From: Candidatus Babeliales bacterium
Lineage (GTDB): Bacteria; Babelota; Babeliae; Babelales; CAZZPM01
Direction: 5' to 3'
Length of the DNA: 12,050 nucleotides
Assembly: GCA_016763165.1 (NCBI GenBank)
Contig: JAESUJ010000104.1
Coordinates: forward strand, 1 to 12,050
A program made the position numbers and the translations under genes. Positions 1 to 6,512 of this stretch are shown piece after piece. How positions within the stretch are numbered: the stretch's first letter is position 1; each line of letters starts with the position of its first letter. The notes under the pieces are model-generated. The model saw only the letters and a program-made list of their open reading frames with translations. It had not been told where the DNA came from and did not search any database.

Positions 1-1037
1 AAACCTTTTACACCCTGCTTCCATTCATCAAGCTCTATAGCACATTTTTTTCGTGCTACTGTTGCAACTGTTTTTAAAAATGATCTCACACGAGCTGGAT
101 TTTTTGCCATTTTTTTAATTAGACTCAATTCAGCAAAGTTATGATATCCTAGCATCTTTGCAATTTTATGACGAACACTGAGTAATTCTTCTAAAATTGG
201 CACATTCTCTGGATATGCCCTATTCATAGACATCTGCCAAAACTTTTTTCTTGTTTCTGCAACGGTACAATACGATAAAAGCTCTTGTCTAGTAGGACCA
301 TCTGCACGAATAATATACTGGCCTTGCTCATTTTTTTTAAGCGCACCAACAAATGACTCATTCATTCCTGCGAGCTCTTCTTTATCACATGCAATGTTGC
401 TACTGTCAGTATTAATATTCGTATCAAACTCTGCTTCTAATTTAACTTGTCGATTCTGCAATTCTTTGAATGCTTTAAAGTCTTCATCTTCAAGCATCAA
501 TCCTGATAACTTAAATTCCTTCATCTGCTCATCAAGTGCATATTTTTCTTCATCATCTAATTGAGCAACAAGCTCTTCTTTATCTTCAAAATCTTTAAAT
601 ACTTGATAAACGGGCTTGTCATCGAAGTGTTCAATAAAAAATGCTTGTGTACGAATAGACACATCATGTGCTGATTCACGAATATCCTTATCAGGATTTG
701 TCATCTCAACGATTTGAATACTACTTGATAAAGAACCTACAGCTCGTGTCATTGCATCAAAATGATATAAAACTGACTCCTTAGTCATAGTTTTTCGATC
801 TTGCTGTACAAACAATGTAAGTTCGTTTAATGCTTTTTCTATTATTTCTTTTTCCCGTTGCTTAATATCTGCAACCGATAAAGGAATAAACTGAATAAGA
901 TCATCATAAGAGCTTATTTTTCCCTGTGTAATATCAAATGACTTCATGTCAACATCCTTTGTTGTATTAAAAAATAAACATCCTGAAATGCAGGATGCAA
1001 AGCTGATAATAGATAAAATAGATAGATATTTTTTCAT
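1..1037 (-). CDS. M3-family oligopeptidase lipoprotein, partial (C-terminal part beyond window edge)
   Basis: Translating the minus strand from ATG 1037 gives 345 open codons up to the window edge, so the 3' end is missing. Residues 1-20 are a basic start, a hydrophobic core and a lipobox ISGC with lipid Cys20, so the protein should be exported and membrane-anchored. From about residue 190 it resembles thimet oligopeptidase/neurolysin/Dcp-type M3 metallopeptidases: a LQNRQVKLEAEFDTNI-like helix, then a DKEELAGMNESFVGAL segment, VAETRKKFW, and LLSVRHKIAKMLGYHNFAEL with a following KMAKNP. These match the well-known M3 pre-catalytic region. The zinc-binding HEXXH motif lies further downstream in the family and is outside the window, so catalytic competence cannot be judged. 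AGGAG at 1051-1047, 9 nt before the ATG, supports the start. M3 enzymes are mostly cytosolic, so the lipoprotein signal is unusual. The likely role is degradation of short peptides at the cell envelope (inference). Confidence 0.85.
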   Translation of the reverse strand, partial: MKKYLSILSIISFASCISGCLFFNTTKDVDMKSFDITQGKISSYDDLIQFIPLSVADIKQREKEIIEKALNELTLFVQQDRKTMTKESVLYHFDAMTRAVGSLSSSIQIVEMTNPDKDIRESAHDVSIRTQAFFIEHFDDKPVYQVFKDFEDKEELVAQLDDEEKYALDEQMKEFKLSGLMLEDEDFKAFKELQNRQVKLEAEFDTNINTDSSNIACDKEELAGMNESFVGALKKNEQGQYIIRADGPTRQELLSYCTVAETRKKFWQMSMNRAYPENVPILEELLSVRHKIAKMLGYHNFAELSLIKKMAKNPARVRSFLKTVATVARKKCAIELDEWKQGVKG

Positions 1038-1059
1038 AACTAATAACTCCTATATAAAA

Positions 1060-1101
1060 TTGTATCTTTTAAAGAAATTAACCTTTCTTTAAAAGATACA
1101 A
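1060..1101 (-). terminator. Perfect 18-bp hairpin between two minus-strand genes, probable terminator or attenuator
   Basis: Positions 1060-1077 are perfectly complementary to 1084-1101 with a 6-nt loop (1078-1083). On the minus strand the stem is followed directly by TTTTATAT, as in a Rho-independent terminator for the gene ending at 1118, although the stem is AT-rich. It ends only 22 nt before the next minus-strand ATG (1037). It therefore lies in the leader of the M3 peptidase gene if that gene is transcribed from further upstream. A -10-like TACAAT is embedded in the 3' arm on the minus strand, so the site might combine termination and re-initiation. Confidence 0.6.
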
Positions 1102-1117
1102 AAGAGAAAAGCTCGTG

Positions 1118-1648
1118 TCACGACTTTTTACGATTAGATCGAATTTTTTTTTTTGAATGAACTATTTTTTTCTGTTGATTCTGCATGCCAAATCTCTGAC
1201 AGGCTACATTTACTAATTCATCAGATGATCGAATTCCAGCCTGAACAGGCAAGATTATCGAAGATTGCTTAAAAAATATAAATACTGGCAGTGGCAAGTG
1301 TTGTAATCCAAGTTGTTGTCTAACTTGAAAAATAAATGGGTGCAAAGACTTATCCTTGGCATCAATACAGAAACATTGTGCTTTCTTGCCAAGTTTTTCT
1401 TGCGTCTCTTGCAATAACGCTGATAACTCTACTGTTTGACCAAATGATGAATGCGTAATACAGACAACCCCTGGTGCTGCTCCTTGAGTAATCAATTTTT
1501 CCTTTAAATAATCAATTGATGAAATCCATAAAGATGTATCTGGGCGCTTTTCTGGCTTTAAAAAACTCTTCACTAATGGCTCTCGATACACTGCAGCTGA
1601 AAGTGACATTATCAAAATATGCACAAAAAATAGACCCTTAAATAACAT
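1118..1648 (-). CDS. Exported thioredoxin-fold-like protein without CXXC, function unknown
   Basis: This is a 176-residue protein. Residues 1-20 look like a Sec signal peptide (hydrophobic FFVHILIMSLSAA, probable cleavage near SAA/V). The rest has the order expected of a thioredoxin fold. A strand at 59-65 (PGVVCIT) is followed by a long helix, then a strand AQCFCIDAKD (90-99), a helix, and LPLPVFIFFK (118-127), which resembles the cis-Pro strand-turn region of thioredoxins. A strand with a glycine (IILPVQAGIRS) and a C-terminal helix complete the order. Where WCxxC should sit the sequence reads THSSFGQT, so dithiol redox activity is unlikely. Cys63, Cys92 and Cys94 are present but not as CXXC at the active-site position. 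The C-terminus is strongly basic (158-175). AAGGAG at 1659-1654, 5 nt from the ATG, supports the start. The fold is inferred by eye and the function is unknown. Confidence 0.7.
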   Translation of the reverse strand: MLFKGLFFVHILIMSLSAAVYREPLVKSFLKPEKRPDTSLWISSIDYLKEKLITQGAAPGVVCITHSSFGQTVELSALLQETQEKLGKKAQCFCIDAKDKSLHPFIFQVRQQLGLQHLPLPVFIFFKQSSIILPVQAGIRSSDELVNVACQRFGMQNQQKKIVHSKKKIRSNRKKS

Positions 1649-1822
1649 GCTAACTCCTTTTTTGTACGATTTTATATAAAATATATGTTCACTATTTTGT
1701 ATAGTAATAAAAATATATAAAATGGCTCAATAAATTAAGAAAGTGGTAATAGAGTAGAAAGATGATATACTTTTTTCATATCAAGAGATCTTTTATACCT
1801 TTTATGCTCGTAGGAAAATATA
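1649..1822. promoter_or_regulatory. Divergent intergenic region between the minus-strand thioredoxin-like gene and dnaA
   Basis: This 174-bp gap must hold promoters for both directions. The part from 1661 to 1740 is extremely AT-rich. A weak minus-strand promoter candidate is TTGAGC (1730-1725), an 18-nt spacer and TACTAT (1706-1701), each matching consensus at 4 of 6 positions. I saw no TTATNCACA DnaA box on either strand, so there is no direct support for an origin of replication here despite the position next to dnaA. Confidence 0.4.
1763..1771 (+). promoter_or_regulatory. Extended -10 promoter candidate for dnaA
   Basis: TGATATACT at 1763-1771 fits the extended -10 form TGnTATAAT with one mismatch in the hexamer. 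There is no good -35 at the usual spacing, which extended -10 promoters can tolerate. Transcription would begin near 1778 and leave a leader of about 45 nt before the GTG start. An RBS AGGA at 1812-1815 lies 7 nt upstream of that GTG. Confidence 0.4.
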
Positions 1823-3232
1823 GTGATTCAGACAATGTGGGACGATTTTTTAAAAATTGCTCGAGAAGAAGCTGGAAAGCATGTTGTTGAAACATGGTTC
1901 AAGGCTGCTCACATTGCTGCATGGAGCCCACAAGAACAAAAAGTCACTCTTGGTGTTCCCAATCAATTTATAAAAAATTGGATCAATGATCATTATAAAG
2001 AGCTCATTTGTACTCATCTTGCACGACTTTTTCATTGCCAAACACTCAGATGCGAAATTATTGTACAAAGTAAAAAAGAAACTTCCTGTACAGTCATGCC
2101 TGCCTCTACTCTTTCCAAAGAATTAAATCATACAGAACATAGAACCAGTAAATCATCGTTAGTTAAAACATCAAGAAAAGGACAGATTACTGCTTCTCAA
2201 TCAAGAATGCTTAACATACAAAAGCAGTATCAATTTTCAAATTTTATTGTTGGAAAAAGTAATGCTCTTGGACATGCAGCTGCAATGATGGTCAGTAAAA
2301 ATTTAGGAAAAACATACAATCCGCTGATTCTGTATGGTAGTACTGGGCTTGGAAAGACTCACCTTATGCACGCAATTGCCAATGCAACTCATAAAGAAAA
2401 TCCACGTGCATTAATTTGCTATCAATCAGCCGATAGTTTTATTACTGAATTTATTGCATCCATTCGTTCAAATCAACATCAACAATTTCGTGATAAATAT
2501 CAAAAAGTAGACCTTTTACTTCTTGATGATATTCAATTTTTATCAAATAAAGAACAGACACAAGAGATATTCTTCCATATTTTTAATCGTTTGCATGAAC
2601 AAGGCAAACAGATTGTTATTTCTGCAGACTCTTTTCCTAAAGATATTGTTGGATTACAACATCGTCTTATTTCGCGTATGGAATGGGGACTTGTTGCTGA
2701 TATTCAAATGCCTGACCTTGAAACAAAGATTGCTATTTTACAAAAAAAAGCAGAAGAGCATATTATAGAACTTCCGTATGATGTTGCACAATATATTGCG
2801 AGTGTTATTGTTTCAAATATTAGAGAACTTGAAGGCGCGCTCATCCGTGTGAGTGCATATTCTGCACTTGCTCAACAAGAAATAAGCGTTGCACTTGCAC
2901 AACAAGCTCTTGCTCACTGCGTCAATGAATCACAGAAAAATAATATTACCCTTGCAAGCGTTATTACAAAAGTTTCTGATTTTTTCAAGCTTTCTACGCA
3001 AGAAATTAAATCAAAAAAACGACATAAAACTGTCTCTGTTCCACGCCAAATTGCTCTCTATTTGATGAAAAAAATGACCTTCTCATCACTTCAAACAATT
3101 GGTGATTTTATGGGTGGACGAGATCACTCAACAGTCATTCACGCTATCAGCAAAATTGGCCACTTACTTGAAACCAATGCTGAACTTGTGCAAACAATAC
3201 AGAGACTTGAAAAAGAGATATTAAGACAATAA
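1823..3232 (+). CDS. dnaA: Chromosomal replication initiator protein DnaA
   Basis: This 469-residue protein is a full-length DnaA and acts as the ATP-dependent initiator at oriC. Domain I (about 1-80) has the family pattern WDDFLKIAREE, ETWF and VPNQFIKNWI. A poorly conserved polar linker (about 85-130) follows. The AAA+ domain has Walker A GSTGLGKT (172-179), Walker B LLLLDD (231-236), a sensor I region around ISADS (266-270), an arginine-finger region RLISRMEWGL (281-290) and a sensor II-type Arg in NIRELEGA (332-339). Domain IV carries the DnaA-box recognition signature around GGRDHSTVIHA (431-441). The GTG at 1823 is preferred over ATG 1835 because AGGA (1812-1815) is 7 nt from it and 19 nt from the ATG. 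A small oddity is Ser-Thr in the P-loop where most DnaA proteins have Gly. dnaN does not follow; a lipoprotein gene does, only 24 bp away. Confidence 0.97.
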   Translation: MIQTMWDDFLKIAREEAGKHVVETWFKAAHIAAWSPQEQKVTLGVPNQFIKNWINDHYKELICTHLARLFHCQTLRCEIIVQSKKETSCTVMPASTLSKELNHTEHRTSKSSLVKTSRKGQITASQSRMLNIQKQYQFSNFIVGKSNALGHAAAMMVSKNLGKTYNPLILYGSTGLGKTHLMHAIANATHKENPRALICYQSADSFITEFIASIRSNQHQQFRDKYQKVDLLLLDDIQFLSNKEQTQEIFFHIFNRLHEQGKQIVISADSFPKDIVGLQHRLISRMEWGLVADIQMPDLETKIAILQKKAEEHIIELPYDVAQYIASVIVSNIRELEGALIRVSAYSALAQQEISVALAQQALAHCVNESQKNNITLASVITKVSDFFKLSTQEIKSKKRHKTVSVPRQIALYLMKKMTFSSLQTIGDFMGGRDHSTVIHAISKIGHLLETNAELVQTIQRLEKEILRQ

Positions 3233-3243
3233 AAATAATGGGT

Positions 3244-3249
3244 AAGGAG
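3244..3249 (+). promoter_or_regulatory. Ribosome binding site deciding the start of the duplicated-domain lipoprotein
   Basis: AAGGAG lies 7 nt before ATG 3257 but only 4 nt before the in-frame TTG at 3254. This favours the ATG as the start. It is in the short dnaA-lipoprotein spacer, which has no obvious promoter or terminator, so the two genes are probably co-transcribed. Confidence 0.6.
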
Positions 3250-3256
3250 CCTCTTG

Positions 3257-4432
3257 ATGAAAATTTTATATCATTTCAGCCTCTCTGTTTTTTTACTCTG
3301 TGCGGTAGGTTGCAAGAATCAATCATCAAAAAAAACAAATCTTGCTAAACAACAGCATCATGCAATGCTTGCATCACCACCTGATCTTTTACCTGTTCGA
3401 AATTATGATTATTCTGAAAATACAGATATTCAACAGTCTTATGCTGATGCATCTACATCGCAATTACAAAGAAAAACTAAACGACCTCATGTCCGTAGCT
3501 CTCGTGTTAGCTCAGTAACTATAAATCAAAGAAGTGATGTATCAATTGAAGCGCTTCGTGTAAAATCCCCTTCAGAAGAAAAAATGCCTTCAATTAATCA
3601 TCGTGATGAAATGTCGATCTCTTGTGTAAACAAAACAAATAAACCGATAACTCTCTGTTGTTTTTATTATACAAAGCTCCGTCCTCAAGCGTACTGGAGG
3701 TGGGTTAAATCACCCTCTTTTTCCTTGGATCCTCATCAAATATGTACCATTCCTATTAAAGTTACTGACGATGTCAGCACCAAAGAAAATGTGTATGGAT
3801 ATCTTGGAATTTTTGAATCTTCTGAAAAAATAAATAATGCTACCTATGAAAACCTTCCTGATGGCAAAAAAATTGACCTTGACCGTCTCTTAGAATTAAA
3901 AGATACAAAGGTTGAGATTATTGTTGACCATTATGGCTTTAAAAAGGAACAACTTGATTATCAAATAAAGAAAGATCAACCTCAAAATATCATACAGCCT
4001 GAACTTGACTTCATAGTTGAAAATAAAACAGGAAAATCTGTTTTTATTACATGTTTTGTTTACCAGAAAACAACCGACCAAGACAGCCTTGTTTCGTGGA
4101 AATATGACAAAACATCTGTACAAAAATTAGATCCAGGTGAATCAACTATTATTGATATTGAAACAATCAAGGAATTATATGACTGGATTTACATGCGTGG
4201 GTTCTTAGCAATATTTGATGCTGATCAAGAGAAAGAAGCGTATGAGTCTACGTACGAATTGCTCAAACCAGAGCAGAAGATTACACTCGGTCGACTTGCC
4301 GATGTCCTCGATAAAAAGATAATTTTAACAGTAGAAAAGTATGGACCAGCAAAAAAAATATTTGAATTTCAAAAAGTACCTACCAAGGGTATAGACTTTG
4401 AAAAAGCATACAAAGCTCAGACTCTTTTTTAG
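3257..4432 (+). CDS. Lipoprotein with two tandem copies of an unrecognised ~120-residue domain
   Basis: The product is 391 residues from ATG 3257. The N-terminus (hydrophobic FSLSVFLLCAVGC) is a lipoprotein signal with probable lipid Cys19; Ala at -3 makes the lipobox slightly atypical. Residues 20-115 are polar, basic and probably disordered. Residues 117-238 and 249-372 are clearly homologous to each other. Both contain NKTxK near the start, CFxY, a Trp, a LDP turn, GxLxIF, then AxYExL, KIxLxRL and a closing VxxYG segment. Alternating hydrophobic stretches suggest beta-sandwich-like domains (inference). I do not recognise the family and assign no function. The gene follows dnaA by 24 bp and is probably co-transcribed with it. 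It is probably anchored in the envelope, so it has no evident functional tie to replication. Confidence 0.8.
   Translation: MKILYHFSLSVFLLCAVGCKNQSSKKTNLAKQQHHAMLASPPDLLPVRNYDYSENTDIQQSYADASTSQLQRKTKRPHVRSSRVSSVTINQRSDVSIEALRVKSPSEEKMPSINHRDEMSISCVNKTNKPITLCCFYYTKLRPQAYWRWVKSPSFSLDPHQICTIPIKVTDDVSTKENVYGYLGIFESSEKINNATYENLPDGKKIDLDRLLELKDTKVEIIVDHYGFKKEQLDYQIKKDQPQNIIQPELDFIVENKTGKSVFITCFVYQKTTDQDSLVSWKYDKTSVQKLDPGESTIIDIETIKELYDWIYMRGFLAIFDADQEKEAYESTYELLKPEQKITLGRLADVLDKKIILTVEKYGPAKKIFEFQKVPTKGIDFEKAYKAQTLF
3605..4372 (+). repeat. Internal domain duplication (two diverged copies, 3605-3970 and 4001-4372)
   Basis: The two halves of the lipoprotein align along their whole length at the protein level with shared positions in the same order (NKT, CF, Trp, LDP, G-L-IF, YE-L, KI-L-RL, YG). 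The copies are well diverged in DNA, so the duplication is old and under constraint rather than recent slippage. Confidence 0.75.
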
Positions 4433-4450
4433 AAAAAAGAAGCATTTTTT
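4423..4450 (+). terminator. Weak AT-only hairpin at the end of the lipoprotein gene
   Basis: TCTTTTTT (4423-4430) and AAAAAAGA (4433-4440) are inverted copies spanning the stop codon, and a T run follows after AGCA. The stem has a single G-C pair and a tight loop, so termination here would be weak. It fits as the end of the dnaA-lipoprotein transcript because a promoter candidate follows. Confidence 0.3.
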
Positions 4451-4458
4451 TAAAAAAA

Positions 4459-4486
4459 TCGACAGTTTTAATAATTTTACTATGCT
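4459..4486 (+). promoter_or_regulatory. Promoter candidate for rsmH-nfo
   Basis: TCGACA (4459-4464, 5 of 6 to TTGACA), a 16-nt AT-rich spacer and TATGCT (4481-4486, 4 of 6 to TATAAT) would start transcription near 4493. That is about 30 nt before the likely rsmH start. TATTAT at 4490 is an alternative -10 but has no matching -35. Confidence 0.35.
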
Positions 4487-4524
4487 TGTATTATGCTATT
4501 AATAAGTATCTGATCTATCTTTTT

Positions 4525-5502
4525 ATGAAGAAAATGAAAATAATGAACGAACAAGAAACTCCTGTTATACAAATAACTGAACAAGAAACAGCTCCGACTG
4601 AACCAGAAATACCTTTTATACATAAAACGGTCCTCCTGAAAGAAGCTATCGATGCTCTTAATATCAAACCTGGCAGTACCATTGTTGATGCAACATTTGG
4701 TGGAGGTGGCCATACTCGAGCACTTCTTGAACGGCACCCAACAATCAAAGTTATTGCTCTTGATTGGGATACCGCAGCAATTAAAAAAAATAGTTCTGAA
4801 CTTCTTGAAGAATTTGGTAATCGCCTTACTATTACTTGGGCTAATTTTGCAAATATCTATCGAGTTCTTAAAAAAGCAGGCATTAAAAAAGTTGACGGAA
4901 TTCTTGCCGATTTAGGAACATCCCAGTTTCAGATAAAACATAAAGATGGATTTTCTTTTTCTGTTGATACTCCCTTGGATATGCGCATGTCTAATGCACA
5001 TAGCTATGTGACAGCTGCTTCGTTTTTAGCACATAAACCAGAAAAAGAATTAGCCAATATTTTCTTTAAATATGGTGAAGAAAAAAGAAGCAGACGAATT
5101 GCGCAAGCAATTGTCGAAAATCGCGCAAAAAGAAGAATCAGAACAACTGGTGATCTTACCGATATTATTCTTTCAGTTGTTCCAAATATTCCATATAAAA
5201 ATGGTAGAAAACAGATTCATCCAGCAACTCGTGTTTTTCAAGCACTTCGCATCGCTGTTAATCATGAACTCGAACATATCGAAACCTTCCTCAAAGCTGT
5301 TCCTGAAGTTTTGGCACCCAATGGACGACTTGTGGTCATTAGTTTTCACTCACTAGAAGATCGTATTGTCAAAACTTTTATTCAAGAAAAACATACAGTT
5401 TTGAAAAACTTAACTAAAAAACCTATTGGCCCATCAGAAGATGAAAGATACTACAATCCATCATCTCGATCATCAAAGATGCGTATTGCAGAAATGTTAT
5501 AA
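4525..5502 (+). CDS. rsmH: 16S rRNA (cytosine(1402)-N(4))-methyltransferase RsmH
   Basis: RsmH (MraW) N4-methylates C1402 of 16S rRNA in the ribosomal P site using SAM. Numbered from ATG 4525 (325 residues), the protein has HKTVLLKEAIDAL near 33-45, the SAM-binding DATFGGGGHT (55-64), ALDWD at 78-82 and DLGTS (129-133). It continues with GFSFSVDTPLDMRMS, YGEEKRSRRIAQAI, HPATRVFQALRIAVNHE (232-248), ISFHSLEDR (272-280) and a C-terminal NPSSRSSKMRIAE. All family blocks are present and the length is normal. The start is uncertain. An in-frame TTG lies at 4486, and ATGs lie at 4525, 4534 and 4543, none with a strong Shine-Dalgarno; residues before the HKTVLL block look non-conserved. The gene is usually in the mraZ-ftsL-pbp division cluster, but here it stands away from those genes and is paired with nfo. 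Confidence 0.95.
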   Translation: MKKMKIMNEQETPVIQITEQETAPTEPEIPFIHKTVLLKEAIDALNIKPGSTIVDATFGGGGHTRALLERHPTIKVIALDWDTAAIKKNSSELLEEFGNRLTITWANFANIYRVLKKAGIKKVDGILADLGTSQFQIKHKDGFSFSVDTPLDMRMSNAHSYVTAASFLAHKPEKELANIFFKYGEEKRSRRIAQAIVENRAKRRIRTTGDLTDIILSVVPNIPYKNGRKQIHPATRVFQALRIAVNHELEHIETFLKAVPEVLAPNGRLVVISFHSLEDRIVKTFIQEKHTVLKNLTKKPIGPSEDERYYNPSSRSSKMRIAEML

Positions 5503-5504
5503 TT

Positions 5505-6365
5505 ATGAATAAAAAAACTTCTTATCCGATCATTGGATCACATCTTTCTATAGCTAAAGGCCTTGATGGAGCAATTAAAGATGCTCGATCTATCAATGCT
5601 AATGCCTGTCAAATATTTGTTAAAAATGGTCGCACCTGGAAAACAAAGCCGCTCGATGAGAAAGTCATTGAGAAATATCATGAAACAATGAAAGAAGGTA
5701 GCCCCGTTTTAATGGTTGCTCATGCTTCGTATTTAATTAATATTGCATCAACCAATGAAGAGACTAAATCAAAGTCTATCGACGCTTTAATCGATGAATT
5801 GACACGATGCGACCTCCTTAAAATTCCCTACCTGGTTCTTCATCCAGGATCACATTTGGGTGCAGGCATTGAAGAAGGCTGTAGAAAAGTAGCTGAAAGC
5901 ATTAATAGCATTTTTGATGCACATGGCTTTTCAACGACCCTCCTTCTTGAAACTGCAGCCGGACAAGGAACTAATTTAGGCAGCACATTTGAAGAGCTCA
6001 AAACAATGCTTTCGATGATCAACAATAAAGAAAGTATTGGGATCTGCTTTGATACATGCCATGTTCATGCAGCTGGCTATTCGTTATATCCACATGTTGA
6101 ATATGAAAAAACAATTGATCTGTTTGATACAATAGTAGGCATTGATCATTTAGAGGTAATTCATCTCAATAATTCGAAAACAGAACGTGGATCAAAAAAA
6201 GATCGGCATGAAAAGCTCATTAAAGGCGTTATGCCCACGTCAGTTTTTAACGATATCATGCAGGATAAACAGCTTGAAAAAATCCCTAAAATTCTTGAAA
6301 CTCCTATCGATAAGGAATATCTAGAAGAATATAAAGAAGAGATCGCTTGGCTCAGGTCTTTATAG
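5505..6365 (+). CDS. nfo: Deoxyribonuclease IV (endonuclease IV, AP endonuclease)
   Basis: Nfo cleaves DNA 5' to abasic sites and removes 3' blocking groups in base-excision repair, using three zinc ions in a TIM barrel. The 286-residue product begins GSHLSIAKGLDGAI and has the expected metal ligands His73, His113, Glu149, Asp183, His186, His220, Asp233, His235 and Glu265. Each is offset by exactly +4 from the nine ligands of the E. coli enzyme, so spacing is fully conserved. Visible family blocks include LHPGSH, LLLETAAGQG, CFDTCHVHAAGY, HLNNSK and DRHEK. The ATG lies 2 bp after the rsmH stop with no independent Shine-Dalgarno of note, which suggests translational coupling. The enzyme looks complete and active. 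Confidence 0.96.
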   Translation: MNKKTSYPIIGSHLSIAKGLDGAIKDARSINANACQIFVKNGRTWKTKPLDEKVIEKYHETMKEGSPVLMVAHASYLINIASTNEETKSKSIDALIDELTRCDLLKIPYLVLHPGSHLGAGIEEGCRKVAESINSIFDAHGFSTTLLLETAAGQGTNLGSTFEELKTMLSMINNKESIGICFDTCHVHAAGYSLYPHVEYEKTIDLFDTIVGIDHLEVIHLNNSKTERGSKKDRHEKLIKGVMPTSVFNDIMQDKQLEKIPKILETPIDKEYLEEYKEEIAWLRSL

Positions 6366-6418
6366 CTCATATACAGTTTCTTTAGCATGCTTTTGAACTT
6401 GCAACTATAGTTATCTTT

Positions 6419-6447
6419 TTGATACGGTAAGCTTAATATATTAAGAT
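6419..6447 (+). promoter_or_regulatory. Promoter candidate with an overlapping 14-bp palindrome upstream of the methyltransferase
   Basis: TTGATA (6419-6424, 5 of 6), a 17-nt spacer and TAAGAT (6442-6447, 4 of 6) form a sigma-70-like promoter in the 147-bp gap after nfo. The perfect palindrome CTTAATATATTAAG (6432-6445) covers the end of the spacer and most of the -10, a position typical of repressor operators. It is AT-only apart from its ends, so chance is possible. The rest of the gap (6366-6512) has no ORF and no clear terminator for nfo. Confidence 0.4.
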
Positions 6448-6501
6448 TTTATCACAACTTTCTTTTAATCTGCAGATGATCAATAAAGATAGTTTTCAAA
6501 A

Positions 6502-6508
6502 AAGGAGG
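6502..6508 (+). promoter_or_regulatory. Consensus Shine-Dalgarno setting a GTG start
   Basis: AAGGAGG, a full match to the anti-SD, lies 4 nt before GTG 6513. No ATG lies in frame nearby, so this fixes the methyltransferase start. It is the strongest ribosome binding site in the window. Confidence 0.7.
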
Positions 6509-6512
6509 CCTA

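Noticed and set aside
1649..1822. Possible origin of replication next to dnaA
   Set aside because: The region is AT-rich, but no TTATNCACA box was found on either strand here, and the gap is short.
2523..2768. Extra ORF inside dnaA
   Set aside because: It lies in another frame of the AAA+ domain, which is fully conserved. No RBS or homology was recognised.
4486..4524. TTG start for rsmH adding 13 residues
   Set aside because: The extension lacks family similarity and has no Shine-Dalgarno. It also overlaps the promoter candidate.
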